Shown here piece after piece: positions 51,189-59,361 of a stretch of 64,000 nucleotides of DNA. Within the stretch, counting starts at the first letter, position 1; each line of letters starts with the position of its first letter. The notes under the pieces are model-generated. The model was given only the letters and a program-made list of their open reading frames with translations. It had not been told where the DNA came from and ran no database searches. Position numbers and translations under genes: made by a program. The stretch is taken from the NCBI RefSeq assembly GCF_041435015.1, contig NZ_CP107989.1, positions 5,828,001 through 5,892,000 on the forward strand, in the 5' to 3' direction. The DNA is from Streptomyces canus (lineage in GTDB: Bacteria; Actinomycetota; Actinomycetes; Streptomycetales; Streptomycetaceae).

Positions 51189-51575
51189 ATGAGCGAGATC
51201 GCAGGGCACCCCGGTGCGACAGCTGTCGTCAACGAGTCCTATTCCTTCGCCTGCATGCGCTGCGGGCACGGGTGGGAGCAGTCGTACGAGATAGAGCACC
51301 ACGTCGACGGCGACGGCCGGGAATTCGTGCAGTACGTGGTGGACGGACAGATCGTGCCCTCTCCGCTCTCCAGGCCCGCGTGCGCGAACTGCGACCACCA
51401 CGTTCTTCGGATCATGCGGCCCGGCCGGGTCGCGTCCGCCCGTGACGCGGCGCACCGTCAGCACCGCACGCCCGCCGCCGGGCCCGTGGAGGCGCCGACG
51501 GGTGGGGAGCCGGGCCAAGACCACCACTGGCACCTGGCCGACCTGCTGCACGTGTTCCAGCGCAAGGCGAGCTGA
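51189..51575 (+). CDS. Conserved zinc-ribbon-like protein
   Basis: 128 residues. Two CxxC pairs, FACMRCGHGWE and RPACANCDHH, about 45 residues apart, form a zinc ribbon; between them lies a strand-rich part with YEIEHHVDGDGREFVQYVVD. The C-terminal third is Pro/Ala/Gly-rich, ending WHLADLLHVFQRKAS. No named family is recognised with confidence. ATG at 51189 with AGGAG upstream; a possible folded leader precedes it. Confidence 0.82.
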   Translation: MSEIAGHPGATAVVNESYSFACMRCGHGWEQSYEIEHHVDGDGREFVQYVVDGQIVPSPLSRPACANCDHHVLRIMRPGRVASARDAAHRQHRTPAAGPVEAPTGGEPGQDHHWHLADLLHVFQRKAS

Positions 51576-51609
51576 CCGCTCCGGCATCCGGGTGGGCATG
51601 CCCCTTTCG

Positions 51610-51615
51610 TAGGAT
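51610..51615 (+). promoter_or_regulatory. Putative -10 box of tatD (leaderless)
   Basis: TAGGAT ends six bases before the ATG at 51622. No ribosome site. Confidence 0.5.
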
Positions 51616-51621
51616 CGGGGC

Positions 51622-52506
51622 ATGCCTTCGAACAGCCCCCGCGAGAAGAACGCGGCGCCGCCGCTCCCGGAACCCCTCCGGGTGCCCGTCGCCGACTCCC
51701 ACACCCACCTGGACATGCAGGACGGGACCGTGGAGGAGGGGCTCGCGAAAGCCGCGTCGGTCGGGGTGACCACGGTCGTCCAGGTCGGCTGCGACGTACG
51801 GGGCTCCCGCTGGGCGGCCGAGACGGCGGATCGGTACGACGCCGTCCACGCCACTGTCGCCCTGCACCCCAACGAGGCGCCCCGGATCGTCCACGGCGAC
51901 CCCGACGGGTGGTCACGGCAGGGGGCGCGCGGGGCGGGGGGCACGGCGGCGCTCGACGAGGCGCTCGCGGAGATCGACCGCCTGGCCGGGCTCCCGCAGG
52001 TCAAGGGCGTCGGTGAGACGGGCCTCGACCACTTCCGCACCGGGCCCGAGGGCAAGGAGGCGCAGGAGGCGTCCTTCCGCGCCCACATCGAGATGGCCAA
52101 GCGGCACGGCAAGGCGCTCGTCATCCACGACCGCGACGCCCACGCGGACGTCCTGCGCGTACTGAAGGAGGAGGGCGCTCCCGAGCGCACCGTCTTCCAC
52201 TGCTACTCCGGTGACGCCGAGATGGCGGAGATCTGCGCAGGCGCCGGATACTTCATGTCCTTCGCCGGCAACGTCACCTTCAAGAACGCCCAGAACCTGC
52301 GGGACGCCGTGGCGGTGGCGCCGCTCGAGCTCCTGCTCGTGGAGACCGACGCGCCCTTTCTGACGCCGGTGCCGTACCGCGGACGGCCCAACGCCCCCTA
52401 TCTCATTCCGGTCACGGTGCGCGCCATGGCCGCCGTACGCGGTATCGCCGAGGACGCGTTGGCCACGGCACTCGCCGCCAACACCGCACGCGCCTTCGGG
52501 TACTGA
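51622..52506 (+). CDS. tatD: TatD family hydrolase (metal-dependent DNase)
   Basis: 294-residue TIM-barrel metallohydrolase. Metal ligands: DSHTHLDM at the N-terminus, GVGETGLDHF (Glu), ALVIHDRDAH (His), TVFHCYSGD (His) and LLVETDAPFLTPVPYRG (Asp). TatD enzymes have 3'-5' DNase activity in repair and DNA degradation. Head of the rpfB-ksgA-ispE neighbourhood, all on the plus strand; 118 bases to rpfB. Confidence 0.95.
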   Translation: MPSNSPREKNAAPPLPEPLRVPVADSHTHLDMQDGTVEEGLAKAASVGVTTVVQVGCDVRGSRWAAETADRYDAVHATVALHPNEAPRIVHGDPDGWSRQGARGAGGTAALDEALAEIDRLAGLPQVKGVGETGLDHFRTGPEGKEAQEASFRAHIEMAKRHGKALVIHDRDAHADVLRVLKEEGAPERTVFHCYSGDAEMAEICAGAGYFMSFAGNVTFKNAQNLRDAVAVAPLELLLVETDAPFLTPVPYRGRPNAPYLIPVTVRAMAAVRGIAEDALATALAANTARAFGY

Positions 52507-52541
52507 ACCCCTCGAACGTAACTCCTGGTAGTCGTGTCACT

Positions 52542-52570
52542 TTGGAGAGTGACCACCGCTCCGCTAGGTT
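52542..52570 (+). promoter_or_regulatory. rpfB promoter (-35 TTGGAG, -10 TAGGTT)
   Basis: TTGGAG at 52542-52547 and TAGGTT at 52565-52570, with a 17-base spacer, is the most complete sigma-70-type promoter in the window. The transcript would start near 52577, leaving a ~48-base leader ahead of the GTG. Confidence 0.65.
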
Positions 52571-52624
52571 CTGTGGGCCCGATCCGGACCCTTCTGGACC
52601 CCTCGGCCCCTGGAGCGTGTCGGC

Positions 52625-54013
52625 GTGAGCAACTCGCCGTACGAGACGAACGAGACATACGGGCCCTATGAGCCGTACGGCCCGACCGAGCCGTACGGAC
52701 CACCGGCGCACGGCGGTTTCGACACGCCCCCCGCCGATCCGCGGACCGCGGAGACGCTCGCCTACGGGCTGTACGGGGCACCGGACCCGGCGCGGACGCT
52801 GCCGTACGAGGACACGTACCGGCCCGCGTACGAGATGTCGGGCCCGGCGCCCCTGCCGTCCCCGCGTGCCGAAGCGGGTCGGGCCGCGCGCCGACGCAGG
52901 GCGCGGTCCGCGGAGCGCCCGGACAGCGCGATGCGCCGACTGCTTCCGCAGGCGCTGGTGGTCGCGTTCCTGGCGGGCGGTACCACCGCGTTCGTCGCCA
53001 AGGACAAGGCGATCGAGCTCAGCGTCGACGGCACGCCGCGGACCCTGCACACCTTCTCGGACGACGTGACCGAACTGCTCGCCGAGGAGGGAGTCGCGGT
53101 GGGGGCGCACGACCTCGTCGCGCCTGCCCCCGGCGAACAGCTCGCCAGCGGGGACGAGGTCGCGGTCCGTTACGGGCGTCCCGTGCGGCTCACGCTCGAC
53201 GGGCACCGGCGAGAGGTGTGGACCACGGCACGGACGGTGGACGGGGCGCTCGAACAGCTGGGGGTGCGCGCGGAGGGCGCTTATGTGTCCACCTCGCGCT
53301 CCCGGCCGATCGGGCGGGAGGGGCTCGCGCTGGATGTGCGGACCGAGCGGTCCGTGACGATCATGGCGGACGGCCGGGCGCGGACGATCCGGACCAACGC
53401 GGCGACCGTGGGGGAGGCCGTCGAGGCGGCCGGGATCACGCTGAGCGGTATGGACACCACCTCGGTGGCACCGGGAAGCTTTCCGCGCGACGGGCAGACC
53501 GTCACGGTGCTGCGGATCACCGGGACGAAGGAAGTGCGCGAGGAGCAGATCCCGTTCCGGGAAGAGCGGAGCGAGGACTCCTCACTGTTCAAGGGCACGG
53601 AGGTCGTGGAGCAGGCGGGGGTGCCGGGGGTGCGACGGATCACGTACTCGCTGCGGACCGTCAACGGGGTCCGGCAGAAGCCGCGGCGGACCAGGGTCGA
53701 GTTGGTGCGGGAGCCCCGGGCGCAGAGGGTCAGGGTGGGCACGAAGCCGATGCCCACGTCGGTGCAGGGAGCGGACCATCTGAACTGGCGGGGGCTCGCG
53801 GTGTGCGAGTCCGGGGGCCGGCCGAACGCGGTGGATTCCTCGGGGACGTACGGAGGGCTGTACCAGTTCGACACGAGGACCTGGCAGGGGCTGGGCGGCT
53901 CGGGTCGGCCGCAGGACGCGCCTGCGGCCGAACAGACGTTCCGCGCGAAGAAGCTGTACGTGCGGCGGGGGGCGAGCCCGTGGCCGCACTGCGGAGCTCG
54001 CCTGCACGGGTGA
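52625..54013 (+). CDS. rpfB: Resuscitation-promoting factor RpfB-type (DUF348/G5/lysozyme-like)
   Basis: 462 residues. Order: a cytoplasmic Tyr/Pro/Gly-rich tail with the repeated YEPYGPTEPYGPP, a basic stretch, one membrane anchor (~105-124), three DUF348 (ubiquitin-like) repeats beginning DKAIELSVDGTPRTLHTF, a G5 domain (~310-375) and a C-terminal lysozyme-like Rpf domain with the catalytic Glu in VCESGGRPNAVDSSG and the disulfide to WPHCGARLHG. Rpf proteins cleave peptidoglycan to allow spore germination and revival of dormant cells. GTG at 52625. Confidence 0.94.
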   Translation: MSNSPYETNETYGPYEPYGPTEPYGPPAHGGFDTPPADPRTAETLAYGLYGAPDPARTLPYEDTYRPAYEMSGPAPLPSPRAEAGRAARRRRARSAERPDSAMRRLLPQALVVAFLAGGTTAFVAKDKAIELSVDGTPRTLHTFSDDVTELLAEEGVAVGAHDLVAPAPGEQLASGDEVAVRYGRPVRLTLDGHRREVWTTARTVDGALEQLGVRAEGAYVSTSRSRPIGREGLALDVRTERSVTIMADGRARTIRTNAATVGEAVEAAGITLSGMDTTSVAPGSFPRDGQTVTVLRITGTKEVREEQIPFREERSEDSSLFKGTEVVEQAGVPGVRRITYSLRTVNGVRQKPRRTRVELVREPRAQRVRVGTKPMPTSVQGADHLNWRGLAVCESGGRPNAVDSSGTYGGLYQFDTRTWQGLGGSGRPQDAPAAEQTFRAKKLYVRRGASPWPHCGARLHG

Positions 54014-54033
54014 GTACGGCACCCACGGCCCCG

Positions 54034-54039
54034 TACCCT
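54034..54039 (+). promoter_or_regulatory. Putative -10 box of ksgA (leaderless)
   Basis: TACCCT ends seven bases before the GTG at 54047, inside the short gap after rpfB. Confidence 0.4.
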
Positions 54040-54046
54040 TGGGGCC

Positions 54047-54931
54047 GTGAGCAGCAGCCCCTCCCCAGACGCCCTCCTCGGCCCCGCCGACATCCGTGAA
54101 CTCGCGGCCGTCCTAGGGGTCCGCCCCACCAAGCAGCGCGGCCAGAACTTCGTGATCGACGCGAACACGGTCCGCCGTATCGTCAGGACCGCGGGCGTCC
54201 GCCCCGACGACGTGGTGGTGGAGGTGGGGCCCGGGCTCGGCTCGCTCACCCTGGCGCTGCTGGAAGCGGCGGACCGCGTGACCGCCGTGGAGATCGACGA
54301 CGTACTCGCCTCCGCGCTGCCCGCGACGATCGCCGCCCGCATGCCGGACCGGGCCGACCGCTTCGCCGTCGTGCACTCGGACGCGATGCACATCACCGAC
54401 CTCCCCGGCCCCGCGCCGACGGCACTGGTCGCGAACCTGCCGTACAACGTCGCCGTACCCGTGCTGCTGCACATGCTCGACACCTTCCCGAGCATCGAAC
54501 GCACCCTCGTCATGGTCCAGGCGGAGGTCGCCGACCGGCTCGCCGCACCGCCCGGTTCGAAGGTGTACGGCGTCCCGTCCGTGAAGGCCAACTGGTACGC
54601 CGAGGTCAAGCGGGCCGGGTCGATCGGCCGCACCGTCTTCTGGCCCGCACCGAACGTGGACAGCGGGCTCGTCGCGCTGACCCGCAGGACCGAGCCGATC
54701 AAGACCAGCGCGTCGAGGCGCGAGGTGTTCGCGGTCGTCGACGCCGCCTTCGCCCAGCGCCGCAAGACGCTGCGGGCCGCGCTCGCCGGGTGGGCGGGTT
54801 CGGCCGCGGCCGCCGAGACGGCCCTCGTGGCGGCCGGGGTCTCGCCCCAGGCCCGCGGTGAGTCGCTCACCGTCGAGGAGTTCGCGCGGATCGCGGAACA
54901 CGCAGAGCACAAGGAGTCCGGTCAGCTGTGA
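54047..54931 (+). CDS. rsmA: 16S rRNA (adenine(1518)-N6/adenine(1519)-N6)-dimethyltransferase
   Basis: 294-residue KsgA/RsmA methyltransferase that dimethylates two adenines in helix 45 of 16S rRNA. AdoMet loop [20 protein letters not shown] and the target motif NLPYNVA are clear; [19 protein letters not shown] opens the family region. GTG at 54047. Its stop overlaps ispE (GTGA). The rpfB-ksgA-ispE order is common in actinobacteria. Confidence 0.96.
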   Translation: MSSSPSPDALLGPADIRELAAVLGVRPTKQRGQNFVIDANTVRRIVRTAGVRPDDVVVEVGPGLGSLTLALLEAADRVTAVEIDDVLASALPATIAARMPDRADRFAVVHSDAMHITDLPGPAPTALVANLPYNVAVPVLLHMLDTFPSIERTLVMVQAEVADRLAAPPGSKVYGVPSVKANWYAEVKRAGSIGRTVFWPAPNVDSGLVALTRRTEPIKTSASRREVFAVVDAAFAQRRKTLRAALAGWAGSAAAAETALVAAGVSPQARGESLTVEEFARIAEHAEHKESGQL

Positions 54932-55821
54932 GCGTCACCGTCCGTGTCCCCGCCAAGGTCAACGTCCAGCTCGCGGTGGGCGCCGCCCGCCCCGACGGCT
55001 TCCACGACCTGGCCAACGTCTTCCTCGCGGTCGGCCTCTACGACGAGGTGACCGTGACGCCCGCCGAGGAGCTCCGCATCACCTGCGCGGGCCCCGACGC
55101 CGCCGAGGTCCCCCTCGACCGTACGAATCTCGCGGCCCGCGCGGCGATCGCCCTCGCGCAGCGCCGCGGGCTCGACCCCGCCGTGCACCTCCACATCGCC
55201 AAGGACATCCCCGTCGCCGGCGGCATGGCGGGCGGCAGCGCGGACGGGGCCGGTGCGCTGCTGGCCTGCGACGCGCTGTGGGGGACGGGCGCCTCCCGTG
55301 AGGAACTGCTCGAGATCTGCGCCGAGTTGGGCAGTGACGTGCCGTTCAGCCTGGTGGGCGGGGCCGCGCTCGGGACGGGCCGCGGGGAGAAGCTGCGCGC
55401 CCTCGAGGTCGGCGGCGGGTTCTCGTGGGTGTTCGCGATGGCGGAGCGCGGGCTGTCGACCCCGGCCGTCTTCCGGGAGTTCGACCGGCTCACCGAGGGC
55501 CTCGACGTACCCGAGCCCGTCGCCTCCGAGGGCCTGCTCGACGCGCTGGCCGGGGGCGACCCGGACGCGCTCGCCGCCGCCGTCTCCAACGACCTCCAGC
55601 CCGCCGCCCTCTCGCTCTTCCCCGAGCTCGCCGACACCCTCGCGGCCGGCAGCGCCGCGGGCGCCCTCGCCGGGCTCGTCTCGGGCTCGGGCCCGACCAC
55701 GGCGTTCCTCGCCCGTGACGCCGGTGCGGCGGCGAAGATCGCGGACGCACTGCGCGCCTCCGGCACGTGCCGGACAGTGCGTGTGGCGTCGGGCCCTGCG
55801 CCGGGTGCGACGGTGATCTGA
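54928..55821 (+). CDS. ispE: 4-diphosphocytidyl-2-C-methyl-D-erythritol kinase
   Basis: 297-residue GHMP kinase of the MEP isoprenoid pathway, phosphorylating CDP-methylerythritol. N-terminal [21 protein letters not shown] and the ATP loop [19 protein letters not shown] are diagnostic, with [11 protein letters not shown] and [10 protein letters not shown] later. Coupled to ksgA by a GTGA overlap. Confidence 0.96.
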   Translation: MSVTVRVPAKVNVQLAVGAARPDGFHDLANVFLAVGLYDEVTVTPAEELRITCAGPDAAEVPLDRTNLAARAAIALAQRRGLDPAVHLHIAKDIPVAGGMAGGSADGAGALLACDALWGTGASREELLEICAELGSDVPFSLVGGAALGTGRGEKLRALEVGGGFSWVFAMAERGLSTPAVFREFDRLTEGLDVPEPVASEGLLDALAGGDPDALAAAVSNDLQPAALSLFPELADTLAAGSAAGALAGLVSGSGPTTAFLARDAGAAAKIADALRASGTCRTVRVASGPAPGATVI

Positions 55822-55904
55822 TCCGGCCGGAGGCCGCGGGGCGAGGGGAAGTCGCGCGCCGGACTACCCTGGAGGGTCGATCGATCCCCCTGGGCAGGAG
55901 AGAA

Positions 55905-57707
55905 ATGGCCGTCAATCTGGTCAATGTCGAGAACGTCAGCAAGGTGTACGGCACCCGTGCCCTGCTGGACGGTGTCTCGCTCGGCGTCTCCGAGGGTGAT
56001 CGCATCGGCGTCGTGGGCCGCAACGGCGACGGCAAGACCACGCTGATCCGCATGCTCGCCAAGCTGGAGGACGCCGACACCGGGCGCGTCACGCACTCCG
56101 GCGGGCTGCGGCTGGGCGTCCTCACGCAGCACGACTCCCTCGACCCGACCGCCACCGTGCGGCACGAGGTCATCCGGGACATGGCCGACCACGAGTGGGC
56201 CGGCAACGCCAAGGTCCGCGATGTGCTGACCGGACTGTTCGGCGGGCTCGACCTGCCCGGTTTCCCGCAGGGCCTCGACACCGTCATCGCGCCGCTCTCC
56301 GGTGGCGAGCGCCGCCGTATCGCCCTCGCCAAGCTGCTCATCGAGGAACAGGACCTGATCGTCCTCGACGAGCCCACCAACCACCTCGATGTCGAGGGCA
56401 TCTCCTGGCTGGCGAAGCACCTGCGCGAGCGGCGCTCGGCGCTCGTGTGCGTCACCCACGACCGGTGGTTCCTCGACCAGGTCTGCACACGGATGTGGGA
56501 TGTGCAGAAGGGCGACGTCTTCGAGTACGAGGGCGGGTACTCCGACTACGTCTTCGCGCGTGCCGAGCGTGAGCGGATCGCCGCCACCGAGGAGACCAAG
56601 CGGCAGAACCTCGTCCGCAAGGAGCTGGCGTGGCTCAGGCGCGGTGCCCCCGCGCGGACGTCCAAGCCGCGGTTCCGGGTGGAGGCCGCCAATGAGCTCA
56701 TCAAGGACGTGCCGCCGCCGCGGGACAGCAGCGAGCTGATGAAGTTCGCGTCGTCGCGGCTGGGCAAGACGGTCTTCGAGCTGGAGGACGTGACCGTCCA
56801 GGCCGGGCCGAAGGTGCTGCTGAAGCATGTGACCTGGCAGCTCGGTCCGGGCGACCGGATCGGCCTGGTCGGGGTCAACGGCGCGGGCAAGACATCCCTG
56901 CTGCGGGCCATGGCCGAGGCCGCGCGGACCGAGGGTGAGACCCAGCCCGTGGGCGGACGGGTCGTGGTCGGCCGGACCGTCAAGCTCGCCTATCTCTCGC
57001 AGGAGGTCGCCGAACTCAACCCCGGGCTGCGGGTGCTGGAGGCCGTCCAGCAGGTGCGGGAGCGCGTCGACCTCGGCAAGGGGCGCGAGATGACCGCCGG
57101 GCAACTGTGCGAGACGTTCGGCTTCAACAAGGAGAAGCAGTGGACGCCGGTCGGGGATCTCTCCGGCGGTGAGCGACGGCGGCTGCAGCTGCTGCGGCTG
57201 CTGATGGACGAGCCCAACGTCCTCTTCCTCGACGAGCCCACCAACGACCTCGACATCGAGACCCTGACCCAGTTGGAGGACGTTCTCGACGGCTGGCCCG
57301 GCTCGATGGTCGTCATCTCCCACGACCGGTTCTTCGTCGAGCGCACGACCGACCGGGTCTTCGCGCTGCTCGGGGACGCCACCCTGCGGATGCTGCCGCG
57401 CGGTATCGACGAGTACCTGGAGCGGCGGCAGCGGATGGAGGAGGCGGCCGCGGCTTCGGCGCCGGTGGTGGTGAAGCCGGTGGCCGAGAAGAGCTCCGCG
57501 GATCAGCGGACCGCGAAGAAGGAGCTCCAGAAGATCGAGCGGCAGCTCGACAAGCTCTCCGAGAGGGAGACCAAGCTGCACGCTCAGATCGCCGACAACG
57601 CCACCGACTTCGCGAAGGTGGCCTCCCTCGATGCCGAGCTGCGGGATCTCGCCGGGGAGCGGGAGGAACTGGAGATGCGGTGGCTGGAGCTGGCCGAGGA
57701 CGCGTGA
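55905..57707 (+). CDS. ABC-F family ATPase
   Basis: 600 residues with two ATPase domains and no membrane helix, so a cytosolic ribosome-associated ABC-F protein rather than a transporter. Domain 1: GRNGDGKTTLIRML, LSGGERRRIALAKLL, LDEPTNHLD. Domain 2: GVNGAGKTSLLRAM, LSGGERRRLQLL, LDEPTNDLD. The linker (~225-290) is charged and helical; the C-terminal ~80 residues form a coiled coil (LQKIERQLDKLSERETK), as in Uup-type proteins. GGCAGGAG upstream of the ATG. Translation factor or resistance role cannot be told apart here. Confidence 0.93.
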   Translation: MAVNLVNVENVSKVYGTRALLDGVSLGVSEGDRIGVVGRNGDGKTTLIRMLAKLEDADTGRVTHSGGLRLGVLTQHDSLDPTATVRHEVIRDMADHEWAGNAKVRDVLTGLFGGLDLPGFPQGLDTVIAPLSGGERRRIALAKLLIEEQDLIVLDEPTNHLDVEGISWLAKHLRERRSALVCVTHDRWFLDQVCTRMWDVQKGDVFEYEGGYSDYVFARAERERIAATEETKRQNLVRKELAWLRRGAPARTSKPRFRVEAANELIKDVPPPRDSSELMKFASSRLGKTVFELEDVTVQAGPKVLLKHVTWQLGPGDRIGLVGVNGAGKTSLLRAMAEAARTEGETQPVGGRVVVGRTVKLAYLSQEVAELNPGLRVLEAVQQVRERVDLGKGREMTAGQLCETFGFNKEKQWTPVGDLSGGERRRLQLLRLLMDEPNVLFLDEPTNDLDIETLTQLEDVLDGWPGSMVVISHDRFFVERTTDRVFALLGDATLRMLPRGIDEYLERRQRMEEAAAASAPVVVKPVAEKSSADQRTAKKELQKIERQLDKLSERETKLHAQIADNATDFAKVASLDAELRDLAGEREELEMRWLELAEDA

Positions 57708-57924
57708 AGGTGCGGCACATCATCCTCGAATGACAGGAAAGCCAGGAATTAAGCTCTTCCGGGACACTTCTCACCGGTAGGGGAAGCGCAACGTCGAACT
57801 AGCGTGTAGCTTCCGGGGGCATGAAGGGCGGGGGTGCTGGGAGAGTGCCTCTGTCCGTGCGGATCAGAGGGCATCCATAGTGGGGCCTTCACGCGGATCC
57901 ATGGGGGGACTGGGGGGTTGCTCG

Positions 57925-58611
57925 ATGGGAGTTCGGCTCATGGTGGTCGACGACCACCGATTGCTCGCCGAGGCACTGGCCTCGGCGCTGAAACTGCGCG
58001 GGCACCGGGTGCTCGCGGCGGCGGCGCCTGCCGCGGGGGCGGCGGAGCTGGTGATCAGCCGGGCGCCCGAGGTGTGCCTGTTGGGGACGGCCACGCCGGC
58101 CGAGCCGGGGATGTTCGACCCGGTCGTGAGGATCAAGCGGGAGCGGCCGCAGGTGGCGGTGCTGGTGCTGGGCCCGGTGCCCAGCCCTCGGGGGATCGCC
58201 GCCGCCTTCGCCGCGGGGGCCTCCGGTTATGTGCGGCACGACGAGCGCATCGAGGGGGTCGAGCGGGCGATCATGAAGGCTCGGGCGGGAGAGGCGGCGG
58301 TTGCCCCGCAGCTGCTCCAGGGGGCGTTCAGTGAGCTGCTGAACCCCGCGGCCCAGCCGGACGACGAGGGGCAGCGGCTGCTGCAGATGCTGACACCCAG
58401 GGAGGTGGAGGTGCTGGTGCGGGTGGCCGACGGGGAGGACACGCGACTGATCGCGGCGGGGATGGGGATAGCGCCGTCCACCGCCCGTACCCATGTGCAG
58501 CGGGTGCTGATGAAGCTGGGCGTGGGTTCTCGCCTGGAGGCGGCGGCGCTGGCGGCTCGGACGGGGTTGCTGGACCGGGCGGGCCCGGTGGGAGGGCCTC
58601 CGGCGGTTTGA
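57925..58611 (+). CDS. LuxR-type orphan response regulator with degenerate receiver
   Basis: 228 residues: receiver-like domain (1-125) and LuxR helix-turn-helix (~160-215, LTPREVEVLVRVADGEDTRL then MGIAPSTARTHVQRVLMKLG). The Mg-binding acids in VVDDHRLLAEAL are kept, but the phospho-acceptor position reads LLGTATP, with Gly54 instead of Asp; the Thr and Lys positions (VLGPVP, YVRHDE) are also changed. It should thus act without phosphorylation. ATG at 57925 is chosen by the receiver's start; no histidine kinase is adjacent. Confidence 0.9.
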   Translation: MGVRLMVVDDHRLLAEALASALKLRGHRVLAAAAPAAGAAELVISRAPEVCLLGTATPAEPGMFDPVVRIKRERPQVAVLVLGPVPSPRGIAAAFAAGASGYVRHDERIEGVERAIMKARAGEAAVAPQLLQGAFSELLNPAAQPDDEGQRLLQMLTPREVEVLVRVADGEDTRLIAAGMGIAPSTARTHVQRVLMKLGVGSRLEAAALAARTGLLDRAGPVGGPPAV

Positions 58612-58660
58612 CGGGTTTGCCTGCGGCGGCCCGTTTCGGTTGGGTGGGGGCGGGCGTTTT

Positions 58661-58680
58661 GCGCAGTTCCCCGCGCCCCT
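58661..58680 (+). repeat. Dispersed repeat, core copy C
   Basis: Exact copy of the 20-mer GCGCAGTTCCCCGCGCCCCT seen at 1491-1510, without the outer segments. It faces copy B and could pair with it, as the cores are in opposite orientation 262 bases apart. Confidence 0.75.
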
Positions 58681-58904
58681 GGATGCCTGCGGCGGCCCGC
58701 TGCTGTCCGGTGGGGGCGGGTGTAGCGCGGCGGGTTCGGTGGGTGGGTCGGGGCCGGGGGGGGGGTGTCCGTCCTCGGTTCCGGCGGCTCGGATCGCTCC
58801 AACAGTGCTCTGTAACGGACGCCGGCCGCTGCGGGCGGACACCCCCCACCCCGGCCCCTGCGCGCCGTACGCGGCCAACGGCCCGTCGTGGCGCGCGGTG
58901 CGGA

Positions 58905-59010
58905 GAACGGTCCGTCGTGGCGCGGGTGACTGCAGCTCCCTAGGGGCGCGGGGAACTGCGCGACCAGCCCCCACCGGGCCGCAGTCGCCCGACAACCTCA
59001 CCCGGCACGC
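58905..59010 (-). repeat. Dispersed intergenic repeat, copy B
   Basis: Reverse-oriented copy of the repeat at 1443-1546: on the minus strand GTGCCGGGT, GGTTGTCGGGCG, GGCTGGTC, the 20-mer core (58942-58961) and ACCCG.GCCACGA.GGACCGTTC in the same order. The final segment is itself duplicated once more towards 58885. Confidence 0.75.
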
Positions 59011-59019
59011 CCCTGGGCC

Positions 59020-59340
59020 CTACTCGGTCGGCTCCTCCTCAGGTGTCGCCTCCGGTACCGGCGGCGGAGTCGGGCGCATCTTCAGCCAGACCAGGAAGAA
59101 GATGCCCAGGAGCAGCATCCCGAGGCCGGTCCAGAGGTTGATGTTGATGCCCTCCGACTTGTCGAGGGAGGAGTCGGAGGGGTTGATGCCGGCGATCGTG
59201 ACGATGACGCCGTAGAGGACGAACAGGCCGCCGATGATGCGGCGCAGGTCGAAGATGCGGGCCGCGGTGGCCGACTGGGCCTGGAGTTCGGCGACTTCCC
59301 GCTGGACGTCGTGTTCGGAGTAGCCGTGGGGTTCGGACAT
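59020..59340 (-). CDS. Small membrane protein, symporter-associated
   Basis: 106 residues: a charged N-terminus (SEHDVQREVAELQAQSATAA), two hydrophobic segments (IIGGLFVLYGVIVTIAGI and GLGMLLLGIFFLVWL) and a Pro/Glu-rich tail. No named domain. It lies 21 bases downstream of the symporter gene on the same strand, so probably co-transcribed; a stabilising or accessory role is a guess. Confidence 0.82.
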   Translation of the reverse strand: MSEPHGYSEHDVQREVAELQAQSATAARIFDLRRIIGGLFVLYGVIVTIAGINPSDSSLDKSEGININLWTGLGMLLLGIFFLVWLKMRPTPPPVPEATPEEEPTE

Positions 59341-59361
59341 GGTTCCTCAATTCTCCCGCGG

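Larger units (their letters stand above)
58612..59019. other. 408-base intergenic region with repeats
   Basis: No gene is supported. It contains a 20-mer core of the dispersed repeat (58661-58680), a partial local duplication beginning TGCCTGCGGCGGCCCG (58618 and 58682), a run of ten G (near 58755), and the full reverse repeat copy at 58905-59010. Convergent genes flank it. Confidence 0.7.

Noticed and set aside
52507..52624. c-di-AMP (ydaO) riboswitch ahead of the Rpf gene
   Set aside because: The leader after the predicted start is only about 48 bases, far too short for that class, which I associate with rpfA rather than this RpfB-type gene.
58640..59215. Plus-strand open frame through the repeat region
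   Set aside because: Runs through the dispersed repeats and the antisense of the small membrane protein; composition is repeat-driven.
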